The translations under genes were made by a program, and so were the position numbers. Below are positions 38,889 through 48,629 of a stretch of DNA of 64,000 bases, in pieces. The stretch is from NCBI RefSeq assembly GCF_036417355.1, contig NZ_CP143889.1:744001-808000 (forward strand), in the 5' to 3' direction. The notes beneath the pieces were generated by a model. It was not told the DNA's origin. It searched no databases and saw only the letters and a list, made by a program, of their open reading frames with translations. How positions within the stretch are numbered: the first letter of the stretch is position 1; each line of letters starts with the position of its first letter. Origin of the DNA: Akkermansia sp. RCC_12PD (lineage in GTDB: Bacteria; Verrucomicrobiota; Verrucomicrobiia; Verrucomicrobiales; Akkermansiaceae).

Positions 38889-40679
38889 TCAAATAGGTTC
38901 CGCCCCGGAAGACTCCCGTTTCATCATTTCCGTAATCACCTGGAACAGGGCCGTACGGTACAGCACGCCATCCAGATGGCCGTCCGCCTGGCACACGACG
39001 GCGGCAGCGGACAGATGGTCCTGCTCAAACAGCTTGAGGGCATCCGTCAGGTGTGTATTCCCGTCCAGCACGGGAGCGCCCGGACGGATCAGGTTCCCCG
39101 CGGACGGAAGATTCCCGCCAGGACCGGGGTTCCACTTCTTCCGGATACCCGGCACATCGCCCGGATAAATGGTCCCCAGGTAGGTACCGTCCTGCTTCAC
39201 CACGAAAATCAAATCCCCCGGATTCTTCAGCATCAGGGAGGAAACTTCTTCCAGAGAAGCTTCCGGAAGCACCTGCGGCACCACATGCCGCGCCAGATCA
39301 TGCACATGAACCTGCGCCATGGGCAGGTTCACCACGGAGGCGGTGCTTCCGGACAGGCTGGCGGCGTACATGGAACGCGCCCGGATCAGTTTGCTGGTTC
39401 CGTAGGCGCTCACCACGCCAATCAGCAGCGGGTAAATCATCTGGCCGCTCATGGAAAACTCCACCACCATTACCAGCGCCGTCAGCGGGGCCTGGGCCGC
39501 CGTGGCAAAAAAGGCAGCCATGCCCACCATGGCATACGCCACAGCGTGATTGCCCTCCATGCCCATGAGATTCATCAGGGTGCTGAAAATAAACCCTACC
39601 ATGCTCCCGACAAACAGGGTGGGCGTCATCGCCCCGCCCACGGTACCGCAGCCAAACACCACCGCCACGGCGCTCACCTTCACCGCCAGCAGAATCAGCG
39701 CCTCCTGCGTCCCGTAATCCTCATGCACCAGTCCCGTAATCAGAGCCTGCCCGTTGCCCACCACTTCCGGGTAAAAGCAGGCCAGAACGCCCACCAGCAG
39801 CCCGGCGGCCAGCAGACGCACGGGCAGCAGGGACTGGCGTCCGTTCAAATACTTGTTGGACACATCCAGCAGGGCCACCCAGCCCTTGGCCGCCACGGCG
39901 GCCAGCACTCCCAGCGCCACGCACCACAGGGACTGGGAAAACATCGTGAAGCTCTCAAACGGAGAACTGTAAAGGGGCGAGGGATCTCCCAGCAGGTGCA
40001 GCATCAGGAAACCGGTGCAGGAGGCAATCAGAAGAGGGGCCAGAATATCCATGCTCACCGTTCCAATGATGATCTCGCTCACGAACAGGCAGCCGGAAAA
40101 AGGAGCGTGGAACGCCGTGGTGAAACCAGCCGCCGCGCCGCACCCCACCAACAGGCGCAGACGGGGAATGGAAACATGGAGCTTCTGTCCCACAGCGGAG
40201 GCGATCAGGGCGGAAGACTGGATAATGGGACCTTCCTTGCCGATAGCCGCTCCGGAAGCAATGCTCCATGCGGCGGACAGAACTTTCAGGGAAGAAGCCC
40301 TGACCTTGATCAGCCCGTTTCCTATGGCCAGGGCCTCCATGTATTCCATGGCCTGTCCCGGCATTCTTCTCTTCACGAACAAAAGAATGAACCCGGCTAC
40401 CAGACCACCGATGGCCGGAACGGCAATCCTCCATTCCGGTTCCAGAAGGGAAAAAACGCCCACCCTGGAATCCGACCAAATGCCCGTGAGAAGCCATTGA
40501 ATAAACTCCACCAGCCATTCAAAGCACATGGACATGCTGGCGCCGACGATCCCTACCAGCACCGCCCACATGAAAGTCACCTGGCTCTCCCCCACCTTCA
40601 AGTGATGGAACAAGTTTAAAATCCATCCATACCAGACTGTACCGGGAGGAGCCTGAGGATCGGAGGAAGACGGTTTCAT
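38889..40679 (-). CDS. ClC-family chloride channel/antiporter with C-terminal CBS pair
   Basis: The 596-residue protein has the ClC core of about 11 hydrophobic segments (residues ~30-430) and a cytoplasmic CBS pair (about 450-590). The gating-glutamate motif is intact as GKEGPIIQS, and the later helix-N motif reads GGAMTPTLFVG. The first selectivity motif, usually GSGIPE with the anion-coordinating Ser, is not recognisable; the segment reads MPGQAMEYMEALA. This may change anion preference. Prokaryotic ClC proteins with CBS domains are common. It lies directly upstream of the activator gene on the same strand, with 196 bp between them. Confidence 0.87.
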   Translation of the reverse strand: MKPSSSDPQAPPGTVWYGWILNLFHHLKVGESQVTFMWAVLVGIVGASMSMCFEWLVEFIQWLLTGIWSDSRVGVFSLLEPEWRIAVPAIGGLVAGFILLFVKRRMPGQAMEYMEALAIGNGLIKVRASSLKVLSAAWSIASGAAIGKEGPIIQSSALIASAVGQKLHVSIPRLRLLVGCGAAAGFTTAFHAPFSGCLFVSEIIIGTVSMDILAPLLIASCTGFLMLHLLGDPSPLYSSPFESFTMFSQSLWCVALGVLAAVAAKGWVALLDVSNKYLNGRQSLLPVRLLAAGLLVGVLACFYPEVVGNGQALITGLVHEDYGTQEALILLAVKVSAVAVVFGCGTVGGAMTPTLFVGSMVGFIFSTLMNLMGMEGNHAVAYAMVGMAAFFATAAQAPLTALVMVVEFSMSGQMIYPLLIGVVSAYGTSKLIRARSMYAASLSGSTASVVNLPMAQVHVHDLARHVVPQVLPEASLEEVSSLMLKNPGDLIFVVKQDGTYLGTIYPGDVPGIRKKWNPGPGGNLPSAGNLIRPGAPVLDGNTHLTDALKLFEQDHLSAAAVVCQADGHLDGVLYRTALFQVITEMMKRESSGAEPI

Positions 40680-40906
40680 GGGCAGGAAAACAAGACTGTC
40701 CCGTTAAGACATGAAATTCCGCCCGGACGTTCGAAGCAGGCGCAGATACCTCCGCAGCCTTATGTTTCCCCGTCCGCCGCATTCCGTACTCTGCGGACAA
40801 AAGAAGCCCGGAAAAGAACGACTTGAAAAGACCTCCCCGTCAAATACCTTGCACCGGAAGGGAAACCTGATACACCGGTATTGTCACCCTCTATACGAAA
40901 ACGGAC

Positions 40907-41503
40907 ATGCCTTCTTCCCCCCAGCCGCAAAAACAAGTCTCCACCCGCCTCCGGAGGCTGGCATTCCTGCTGATTGCCTGCACAGTATTCGCCGTACTGG
41001 CGCATGATGTGAAACATCCCGCTTCGGCATGGCCCTCGGAACGGGAAGTACTCTCCGGCAGATCCATCTTCGGAAAACCGGGAGACGCGGGTTCTCTGGT
41101 CACGGTCAGCCTTCCCTACCCCTTGAGGCCCTCCTGGGCTCCCGATACGGAAATCTTCTCCATTACCTGCCACAGGCTGGTTGCCGGCGCCCTCATCAAT
41201 ATCTTTCAGAAAACGCTGGATCACTACGGTCTGGAACGCATCAGGGAACTGCACCTGGACGTTTACGGCGGCTGCTTCAACAACCGGCCCGTCAGGGGAG
41301 GCAGCAGGCCTTCCCTGCACGCCTGGGGAATTGCCGTGGATCTGGACCCTTTGCGCAACGCCATGCACATGCGCGCTCCGGAGGCTGCATTCTCCGGTCC
41401 GGAATACGATGAGTTCTGGTCCATTGTGGAAGGGGAGGGAGCATTCTCCCTGGGTCGGGAACTGGGATATGACTGGATGCACATCCAGTTCGTCCGCCCG
41501 TAA
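40907..41503 (+). CDS. M15-like (VanY/DacB-type) D,D-carboxypeptidase-fold protein
   Basis: The 198-residue protein has an N-terminal hydrophobic segment (LAFLLIACTVFAVLA) suggesting export or anchoring. It carries the zinc pattern of family M15: SLHAWGIAVDLDP (His138 and Asp145 as ligands) and WMHIQF (His192). M15 enzymes cleave D-Ala-D-Ala-type peptidoglycan stems or related bonds. Whether the catalytic Glu is present is less clear (a candidate lies in the region around YDEFWSIVEGEGA). The gene is divergent from the ClC gene and stands alone. Substrate is not predictable. Confidence 0.78.
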   Translation: MPSSPQPQKQVSTRLRRLAFLLIACTVFAVLAHDVKHPASAWPSEREVLSGRSIFGKPGDAGSLVTVSLPYPLRPSWAPDTEIFSITCHRLVAGALINIFQKTLDHYGLERIRELHLDVYGGCFNNRPVRGGSRPSLHAWGIAVDLDPLRNAMHMRAPEAAFSGPEYDEFWSIVEGEGAFSLGRELGYDWMHIQFVRP

Positions 41504-41534
41504 GGCGCTCTGGGTTGAAAACCCGTAAAAGGCG

Positions 41535-42320
41535 TCAGAATGTATACTTCAGGTTGATGCCGTAATAAAAATCGTTCCCCAGGCCTTTCTGGCTGATGAC
41601 AGTCAGCGCCTGGCTGAAATTGGTAAACAGCTCCACCGTCAGCCGGGAAGTGGCCCGGAACGTAAAACTCAAATTGTAATCCAGCGCATTGGAACCGTGA
41701 TGAACCACCGGTCCCACATACCCGCCGTTATAGCCGTAGCGGATTGTGGCGTCCACACGGACGCAGTCCGCTATCTCTTCATGCAGTCCGGCAAACGCCG
41801 CATAATAGCCGCGGAACGTATGATTGTTGTACTGCCAGTACAGATCCGTTCCAGCAAACCAGCGGTCGGAAAAACGATACGTCGTTTTCAGTCCCGGACG
41901 CGGAATCCCCTTGTCTCCGGGAAAAACGAAGCTGTGCTCATACCACGGCATGACCGTCCAATTCCCCAGTTCCTTCACGTAATCCAGCCGGTACTTCAGT
42001 TCCGCATGGTTCTGGTGGTCCGTGGAAACTCCGTACCATATCTTCCCTACCCACTCCCTGTACTGAATTTCCGGCACGAACGTGCACAGGCTGCCGTCCC
42101 AGAGGTCCAGGCCCTCGCACTCGTACTTGCTGGCCCATCCTGTCTGGAAGCGCAGGTATACCCTGTCTTCCGCAGGTTCCGCCAGGGACAGGGGATGAGA
42201 ACATCCAGTCTTCAAGTAATGCGCCGGATTCAGGCAATTCGTCGTGGACGCCAGGGCGCCGCTCCATGAAAAAACGGCGCAGGCCGCCAGCAACACTCCT
42301 GTTCCAGTTCTCGTCTTCAT
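41535..42320 (-). CDS. Probable outer-membrane beta-barrel protein
   Basis: The 261-residue protein has a signal peptide (MKTRTGTGVLLAACAVFSWSGALA). Its body is full of alternating aromatic/polar beta strands (VYLRFQTGWASKYECEG, YRFSDRWFAGTDLYWQYN, YDYNLSFTFRATSRLTVEL-like strands) and it ends GINLKYTF with a terminal Phe, the usual barrel-assembly signal. I read it as an 8-12-stranded outer-membrane barrel. Specific transport function is unknown. It converges on the M15-like gene (31 bp between stops) and is divergent from the GH20 gene. Confidence 0.7.
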   Translation of the reverse strand: MKTRTGTGVLLAACAVFSWSGALASTTNCLNPAHYLKTGCSHPLSLAEPAEDRVYLRFQTGWASKYECEGLDLWDGSLCTFVPEIQYREWVGKIWYGVSTDHQNHAELKYRLDYVKELGNWTVMPWYEHSFVFPGDKGIPRPGLKTTYRFSDRWFAGTDLYWQYNNHTFRGYYAAFAGLHEEIADCVRVDATIRYGYNGGYVGPVVHHGSNALDYNLSFTFRATSRLTVELFTNFSQALTVISQKGLGNDFYYGINLKYTF

Positions 42321-42547
42321 ATCATTCCGGTATTGAAAAAGCGTTTCCAGGGCGGCAGGCCCGGACGGGAACCGCACTCCTTCAAGTTATACGTCCATCT
42401 TCTTTTCCCCTGCAAGTCAATAATCAGGGAGCCCCTCCCGAAAAGACGGGCACCGGAGGAAAAAAGAGTCATCCATGCGGAGAAATGCCAAAAAGGGAAG
42501 CCGTGAAAGATTGCGGACCTCATTCCGGTATGTACCTGTAGATTTTC

Positions 42548-44557
42548 ATGCAAAAACAAATGAAATTAACCCTGCCGGCCTGCATTCTGCTCTTCTGTCT
42601 TCCCTCCGTCTTTGCGCAGGAGCAGATCATCCCGAAACCGGCGGAAATCACGCTTCAAAAGGGTTCCCCGGCCATGCTGACCCGGAATTCCGCAATCGTA
42701 CCCGACGTCCGGGACAAGGCGTTCCTGAACAGGGCCATGCAGCTGCAACAAATATTGAGCGAAGGAACAGAACTTCCCCTTCCTCTGAAAACGCCGCAGG
42801 ACGCGCCAAAAAACGCCGCCAATATCATCATTAAAAAAGACTCCTCCCTGGCATCGAAAGGAGAGGAAGCCTATTCCATCCAATCCTCCCCCCGTGGAAT
42901 CATTCTTTCTGCGGCAGATCCGAAAGGCATTTTCTACGCCACCCAAAGCCTGGTCCAGATGATGCCCGTCATTTTCCACGACCGGAATGCGGACAAATCC
43001 TCCGTGCAATGGAACATTTCCCGGACGCCGTTCGGAATCGTGGACTATCCCCGCTTCTCCTGGCGTGCGCTGATGATCGACGAGGCCCGCCATTTCTTCG
43101 GTGAAAAAGCCATCAAGCAAATCATTGACCAGATGGCCCTGCTGAAAATGAACATTCTGCACTGGCACCTGACAGACGATGCTGGATGGCGCATTGAAAT
43201 CAAAAAATACCCGCGCCTTACCTCCGTCGGTTCCAAACGCAGGGAAACGGAAACAGGAACGTGGAACAGCGGCAAATCGGACGGTACGCCGCATGAAGGA
43301 TTTTACACCCAGAAGCAGATCAGGGACATCGTGCAGTATGCGGCCCGGCGCAACATCACCATCGTTCCGGAAATCGAAATGCCGGGGCATGCCAGCGCGG
43401 CTGCCGTCGCCTATCCCTTCCTGAGCCTGAAAACTCCCGCGGAAGTGCCCACCACCTTCATCGTCAACACGGCTTTTGACCCAACCTCGGAAAAAACCTA
43501 TGCCTTCCTGTCCGACGTACTGGACGAAGTCGTCTCCATGTTTCCCGGTAAAATCATCCACATCGGCGGGGATGAAGTGCGCTACGACAAGCAGTGGAAA
43601 GGAGTGCCGGAAATTGAGGCGTTCATGAAGAAAAACAAGTTGAAAAGCCTTTCCGACGTCCAGATGCACTTCACCAACCGCATGTCCGGCATCATTGCCA
43701 GCAAAGGACGCCGCATGATGGGCTGGAATGAAATCTACGGTCATGACGTCAACGGGGACGGCGGAGGCAAAGCCAGCTCCAAGCTGAACACAAACGCCGT
43801 CATCCACTTCTGGAAAGGCAATACAGACCTGGCTAAAAACGCCATCAAAGACGGGCATGAAGTCGTCAATTCCCTCCACAGCTCCACTTACCTTGATTAC
43901 AGCTACGGCAGAATTTCCCTGCAAAAGGCATACGGCTTCGAGCCTATTTTCCCCGGCCTGGAGGAAGAATACCATTCCAGGGTCAAGGGACTGGGGACAC
44001 AGGTATGGACGGAATGGATTGCCAATCCCGAACGCCTGCACTACCAGGCATTCCCCCGGACCTGCGCCTTCGCGGAGGTAGGCTGGACACCTTCCGGTAA
44101 GAAAGACTTCCGGGACTTTAAAAAACGCTTGAAGGAATATAGCAGGCGCATGGACCTGATGGGCGTCAAGTACGCTGGAGATGCCATCACCCGAATAGAC
44201 AAGTCCGACTTTTTCAATACGCCGCACATCGGCACATGGACGCCTGACACCCTGCATGGGCAGGAACACTCATTCGACGTCACCAAACTGGTCAAGACTC
44301 CCGGAAAATACACCGTCACCCTGCTGTATGACAAGGGCGCCCACGCCATTGAAATCAAATCCGTGGCCCTGTATGAAGGCGAGAAGGAAATTGTCCGGGA
44401 CGCTCATGTAGGCAGGAGCGGCTCCAAGCAGGAAAACATCCAGTACATCCTGAATGTTCCGGAAGCCAGGCAGGGGGCTTCCTACACGGTCAAAGCCAGA
44501 TTCAAGGGCACTGGAGGCAATGACTCACACGGCACAGTTTACCTTGAGGCTCCCTAA
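42548..44557 (+). CDS. Secreted beta-N-acetylhexosaminidase (GH20)
   Basis: GH20 enzymes remove terminal GlcNAc or GalNAc from glycans by substrate-assisted catalysis. The 669-residue protein has a signal peptide (MQKQMKLTLPACILLFCLPSVFA) and an N-terminal GH20b-like domain (about 25-155). The catalytic TIM barrel (about 160-500) shows LMIDEARHFF, LHWHLTDDAGWRIEIKKYP, EIEMPGHASAA and the catalytic pair Asp342-Glu343 in HIGGDEVRYD. A C-terminal beta domain (about 555-669) may bind carbohydrate. The two starts at 42548 and 42563 differ little. In a mucin-degrading lineage the likely substrates are mucin O-glycans; this is inference from the family and setting. It is followed by a hairpin at 44584-44610. 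Confidence 0.93.
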   Translation: MQKQMKLTLPACILLFCLPSVFAQEQIIPKPAEITLQKGSPAMLTRNSAIVPDVRDKAFLNRAMQLQQILSEGTELPLPLKTPQDAPKNAANIIIKKDSSLASKGEEAYSIQSSPRGIILSAADPKGIFYATQSLVQMMPVIFHDRNADKSSVQWNISRTPFGIVDYPRFSWRALMIDEARHFFGEKAIKQIIDQMALLKMNILHWHLTDDAGWRIEIKKYPRLTSVGSKRRETETGTWNSGKSDGTPHEGFYTQKQIRDIVQYAARRNITIVPEIEMPGHASAAAVAYPFLSLKTPAEVPTTFIVNTAFDPTSEKTYAFLSDVLDEVVSMFPGKIIHIGGDEVRYDKQWKGVPEIEAFMKKNKLKSLSDVQMHFTNRMSGIIASKGRRMMGWNEIYGHDVNGDGGGKASSKLNTNAVIHFWKGNTDLAKNAIKDGHEVVNSLHSSTYLDYSYGRISLQKAYGFEPIFPGLEEEYHSRVKGLGTQVWTEWIANPERLHYQAFPRTCAFAEVGWTPSGKKDFRDFKKRLKEYSRRMDLMGVKYAGDAITRIDKSDFFNTPHIGTWTPDTLHGQEHSFDVTKLVKTPGKYTVTLLYDKGAHAIEIKSVALYEGEKEIVRDAHVGRSGSKQENIQYILNVPEARQGASYTVKARFKGTGGNDSHGTVYLEAP

Positions 44558-44583
44558 AATCCCGTTATCCTTCCGGAACAAAA

Positions 44584-44610
44584 GCCGACGGAACCTGACG
44601 TTCCGCCGGC
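44584..44610. terminator. Hairpin between GH20 and methyltransferase genes
   Basis: GCCG-A-CGGAAC pairs with GTTCCG-C-CGGC around a short loop in the 81-bp gap between two convergent genes. No T run follows. Confidence 0.55.
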
Positions 44611-44638
44611 CTCCCTATTTCAGAATGAACCCTGCTCC

Positions 44639-45358
44639 TTACTTGCGGCGGCAGACGACGGAGATGAAGTTCATGTACTTCCCTGCCCCGGCCTCCATGG
44701 CCCGGCGGTCGCCGACGGCATAGGAATTATCACAGGCAAGCCAGTCCGCCCAGCACTCGTCAAAAGAGTCCATTTCCCGCACGGACAGGAGTTCCACCTC
44801 ACGGGATTTGGAAAGGAGCTCCGCCCACCAGCCGGCGCTGCGGATGGTTTCCATGTCCTCTTCCGTCCAGGAAAGGACCATTTCCGGAGGAAGCCCGCCC
44901 GTCAGTTCCTTCTTCAATCCGGGCAAAGCCAGGGCAATCAGGCCGCCGCGCTTCACCAGCGGAGCCAGGCGGGAATCCATATACTTCTCGTCGCGTCCGA
45001 AGTAGTGGTAGGAATCGATGCTCACCACGGCGTCAAAATACTCTTCCGCAAAAGGCATGTTCCAGGCATCCCCATGCAGGGGAATGATGCGGGAATCCAG
45101 TCCAAGCTCCCGGAAACGGAGATAATTCTCCGTGGCCGGAATCCACAAATCCAGGGCAAAAACCTGGACTCCGAACGTATCTGCCAGATACGCGGACGTC
45201 AGCCCGCGGCCGCATCCCAGGTCAAGCACGCGCATGGAAGGCTCAAGGGGGATCTGGCAGCTCAACTCCCTGAGAAGAGTGATGGCGTTGGGCCCCATCA
45301 TGTTCTCCTTCAAATATTGCTGTTCAAGGTATGTTTTCAATGTCTTATTTCCTTTCAA
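44639..45358 (-). CDS. Class I SAM-dependent methyltransferase
   Basis: The 239-residue protein carries the SAM-binding motif VLDLGCGRGLTSAYLA (motif I), the acidic residue after the second strand (VFALDLW), GDAWNMPFAEEYFDAVVSID for motifs II-III, and RGGLIALALPGL. This fits a generic class I methyltransferase of the small-molecule (UbiE/COQ5-like) sort. The substrate is unknown. It stands alone between convergent GH20 and a divergent PEP-CTERM gene, with its start at 45358 directly followed by AT-rich DNA. Confidence 0.85.
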   Translation of the reverse strand: MKGNKTLKTYLEQQYLKENMMGPNAITLLRELSCQIPLEPSMRVLDLGCGRGLTSAYLADTFGVQVFALDLWIPATENYLRFRELGLDSRIIPLHGDAWNMPFAEEYFDAVVSIDSYHYFGRDEKYMDSRLAPLVKRGGLIALALPGLKKELTGGLPPEMVLSWTEEDMETIRSAGWWAELLSKSREVELLSVREMDSFDECWADWLACDNSYAVGDRRAMEAGAGKYMNFISVVCRRK

Positions 45359-45694
45359 GGTATGTAATGCATTTATATTAGAGGGCGCAAAAGGCCCTTT
45401 TCATTCAATCAAATGTTGCCCGGACGGGGCGGCAGGGAAAATCCGGCTTGAGCAAATGGAGCAAGTCGTACCTGGAACGTTCCTGAAGAGAACAGGAAAC
45501 GCCGGAAAATCAAGGCACGGGTATCTTCAGGGGGCCTTTCCCTGAAAAATACCGCATTCAGCAAACAACAATCTTCATACCTTCGGCGGTATCTATCGGA
45601 ATTATCCTTCCCCTGTCAACAACGTCCGCCGTCATGGCGTTGTCTTCCACCCTTCCTCTGTCACTCCGGAAAGCCCGACTGAAAAGGCAAAATT

Positions 45695-45870
45695 TAGCGG
45701 ATTATGAATTCGGAGTCAATCCGAAAGTCTAAATAAAAACAGGTTAAGAGAACTTTAATTAAATGAAATTTAATAAATAAAAAATAAAAGCGAAAGTGAT
45801 GATAACTATAATCAATTCATTTTCTTAGTATTCTCCATTTTTCCATATAATCCGAATTCATAATCCGCTA
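45695..45870. repeat. 20-bp perfect inverted repeat, arms 136 bp apart
   Basis: TAGCGGATTATGAATTCGGA at 45695-45714 is the exact reverse complement of TCCGAATTCATAATCCGCTA at 45851-45870. The loop is AT-rich and contains no gene. It lies 65 bp upstream of the PEP-CTERM passenger gene. A related imperfect pair precedes the autotransporter at 8.6 kb. Nothing shows that it is mobile: no coding content and no target-site duplication. Confidence 0.85.
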
Positions 45871-45935
45871 CGAACGATTCATTCCGTATTCTGGAGCCGG
45901 TTCAATTTCATCCATCCAAATTAACAAAACAATTT

Positions 45936-48419
45936 ATGCAACCTCATTTACCGCATAAACTCGCCGCATGGGTTCTTGCAGCCTCCGTCTTCGGGGCCAT
46001 GGCCTCCCAGTCTCAGGCCGCCGGAGAAAGCATCAGCATCAACTTCGGCTCCAATGAAGGAACCATCCCGGATTCTTCAACCGCCGGACTTTCCTCCGTT
46101 ACGGGTTCCAACTGGAATCAGTTCAGCGACGCTTCCCAGTCAACCAGACAGGCCCTGAAAGACAACAACGGAGCCGCCACGGGAGCCGACGTCACCTGGT
46201 CCAGCAAAAACATCTGGCAGACCAGCGCCGCCCCCACTACCGGGGACGGCCAGTTGCTTAAAGGCTATCTGGACGACGGCAACGGCATCAATATCACGGT
46301 CAGCGGCCTCGATTTTCTTACCTACGGTGTCTACATTTACTGCAACACCGACAACGGCACTGACTTTTCCGCCAAAACCGTCAACGGCATCTCCTACACA
46401 TGGAACGGCTCTTCCACAGTAACCGGCTCCTCGGGCTGGGGCGCCACCGGCACCACGGACCAGCTGATCGAAGGGACAAACGTCCTCTACGTTGATGGAC
46501 AAACTGCATCCAGTCTCACGATCGGCAGCACGGGCAACAGTTCCGGCACCGGAACGCGCGGATGCATTTCCGGCATCCAAATCGTCAATACCTATGACGG
46601 CGCCAAAATTGCCGCCACGCTTGACGGAGGAACTTCCGCCTGGACGGATTCCCTGCTCGGAACGGCCGCCTGGACGGACTCCACGGCCTCTGACGGCACT
46701 TATGCCTCCATAGACGTCACCAACGGCCCATCCACGCTCACCATTGCCGGCGGGGAAACCCGCAGCACGGACGCCCTTGTCGTTTCCGGCGGCAATTTGA
46801 CCATCTCCGGCGGCAGCCTGAATTTGACCGGCCCGGGCATTCTCCGCGTGGCGGAGGGAACAACGCTCACCCTGTCCACTAGCCTGACGGGGAACGCCGC
46901 CCTGGACGGAGCAGGCACCGTCATCATGAACGGGACCAATTCCCTGACAAGCCTGTCGGGAGGCGGCAACCTGATGCTGGGCGACAATGCCTCCCTTTCC
47001 ATCACGGGAGATGCGGTCTCCCGCTATACGGGGTCCCTGACTCTGGGAGAAAACGCTACGATCACGGCATCCAACCCCAACTGGACCTTCGGAGGCGCCC
47101 TGACCATGGCCGCCGCCAACTACAATGCCAATGACTCCTGGGCCCACAACGCCTCCTCCCTTACCCTTACCGGCGCCGGGGACGTGGAATACACGTTTGA
47201 AGGCGGCACGCTCATCCCCATCACGCATGCGGACAGCACACTGACGGTCCGCAAGACCACGGACAGTACAGGCTCCATTGGTGCCAACCACGTCTCTGAC
47301 ATCGCCCACCTGATGATTGATGCCGGCACGGTCAACCTGACGGAGGAAAACACGAGCTATACATTCCAGACCATCACTATCGGCCAAAATGCAAAGTTGA
47401 GCTTGGCGGCTTATGGAACTGTATTCGAGAATACCCCCTCCATCCTGATGAAAAGCGGTTCCATGTTTGAAATGCTTAACAGCAAAAGCTGGAACAACAC
47501 CCTGGTCAACGCCAACATCACCGTTGACGCCGCAGACTCAGGCATCACGGTCGCAGGCTCTCTGTACGGGGATGGCACCGAGCTGGGAGGCACCATCACG
47601 GGAGAAGGAGAAATCCTGTTCACTCACAGTTCGTCAGGCACCAACGGCTACACGGTCTCTTCCGTCATCTCCGACAAGGACGCCGACCACAAACTGAGCG
47701 TAAGAGTCAACAAGACGGGGTCTGTCACCCTGTCCGGCAACAATACATACAGCGGCGGCACCACCATCACAGGCGGCACGGTCCAGACCAACTCCGCCAC
47801 GGCGCTGGGCCAGGGCTCCGTTATCATCAATGGCGGCACGCTGAACGCCAACAGCCAGTCTCTGGCAAACGCCATCACCCTTCAGCAGGGCGCCGTGCAG
47901 AACTTCGGCAATGCATCCGCTCCGAAGGACATCTCCGTCAGCCTGACGGGGAACGCAACCATCAACAACTCCACGGTTGTCCTGAACAACGCGGGCAATG
48001 CTCCCATGATCACCACCGGGCAGGTCCTGACGATGACGGGAGCCACGACGGCCACGCTGAACAACGCTTCCCTGAATCTCACCAGCTTCAATACGGCGCT
48101 GGTCGACCTGCAGGGCACGTCATCCCTCACCCTGACCGGAGGCCTGACGCTCAACCTGGGCAGCGACCTGGTTTTCGATTCCCTCTCCCAGACCATTGAC
48201 CTCTTCACGCTGGGAACGGGAACCTCCTTCACGGAACCCGCCGACTGGGACTCCCTGCTGACCCTCACCCAGGACGGGCATCGGCTTGTCTGGGACGGCG
48301 TCACCTTCAACGACGGCAGCCTGACTTTCACCGGTCTTGCCGTGCCAGAACCCGGTACAGCCACGCTGGGCCTTCTGGGGCTGGCATCCTTGCTGATGCG
48401 CCGCAAACGCCGCGCCTGA
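45936..48419 (+). CDS. Large PEP-CTERM protein with autotransporter-associated beta repeats
   Basis: The 827-residue surface protein has a signal peptide (ending near SQSQAAGESIS, about residues 1-32) and an N-terminal beta domain (about 33-220; ISINFGSNEGTIPD). A long Gly/Thr/Asn-rich beta-helix follows with a passenger-associated transport repeat at about 593-625 (LSGNNTYSGGTTITGGTV). A typical C-terminal PEP-CTERM signal (VPEPGTATLGLLGLASLL plus MRRKRRA) starts near residue 803. There is no autotransporter barrel, so it probably leaves by an exosortase route. The upstream 577 bp hold the 20-bp inverted repeat, and no Shine-Dalgarno is seen. A truncated copy of its C-terminal region lies at 52.3 kb. 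Confidence 0.9.
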   Translation: MQPHLPHKLAAWVLAASVFGAMASQSQAAGESISINFGSNEGTIPDSSTAGLSSVTGSNWNQFSDASQSTRQALKDNNGAATGADVTWSSKNIWQTSAAPTTGDGQLLKGYLDDGNGINITVSGLDFLTYGVYIYCNTDNGTDFSAKTVNGISYTWNGSSTVTGSSGWGATGTTDQLIEGTNVLYVDGQTASSLTIGSTGNSSGTGTRGCISGIQIVNTYDGAKIAATLDGGTSAWTDSLLGTAAWTDSTASDGTYASIDVTNGPSTLTIAGGETRSTDALVVSGGNLTISGGSLNLTGPGILRVAEGTTLTLSTSLTGNAALDGAGTVIMNGTNSLTSLSGGGNLMLGDNASLSITGDAVSRYTGSLTLGENATITASNPNWTFGGALTMAAANYNANDSWAHNASSLTLTGAGDVEYTFEGGTLIPITHADSTLTVRKTTDSTGSIGANHVSDIAHLMIDAGTVNLTEENTSYTFQTITIGQNAKLSLAAYGTVFENTPSILMKSGSMFEMLNSKSWNNTLVNANITVDAADSGITVAGSLYGDGTELGGTITGEGEILFTHSSSGTNGYTVSSVISDKDADHKLSVRVNKTGSVTLSGNNTYSGGTTITGGTVQTNSATALGQGSVIINGGTLNANSQSLANAITLQQGAVQNFGNASAPKDISVSLTGNATINNSTVVLNNAGNAPMITTGQVLTMTGATTATLNNASLNLTSFNTALVDLQGTSSLTLTGGLTLNLGSDLVFDSLSQTIDLFTLGTGTSFTEPADWDSLLTLTQDGHRLVWDGVTFNDGSLTFTGLAVPEPGTATLGLLGLASLLMRRKRRA

Positions 48420-48439
48420 CCTTTACCTTGTTCTATTCA

Positions 48440-48476
48440 AGAGGCATTCCCCGCACGCCGGGGAATGCCTCTTTTT
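48440..48476 (+). terminator. Strong terminator after the large PEP-CTERM gene
   Basis: A near-perfect stem GAGGCATTCCCCG with CGGGGAATGCCTC, a short loop and a T5 run at 48472-48476, 20 bp after the stop. Confidence 0.92.
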
Positions 48477-48629
48477 GCAGGTCTTTCCCGCATCAAAAAA
48501 CACATTCCCTATCTTCCCTATCCTCCCGCCCCCTCCGCGGACCCACGCCATGCACCCAAGAAATAAACGCGTCCGGCAGGGAGCATGAACATGCCATGCC
48601 CCGCAGCCGGACGGAAAGAAGGCGGAAAG

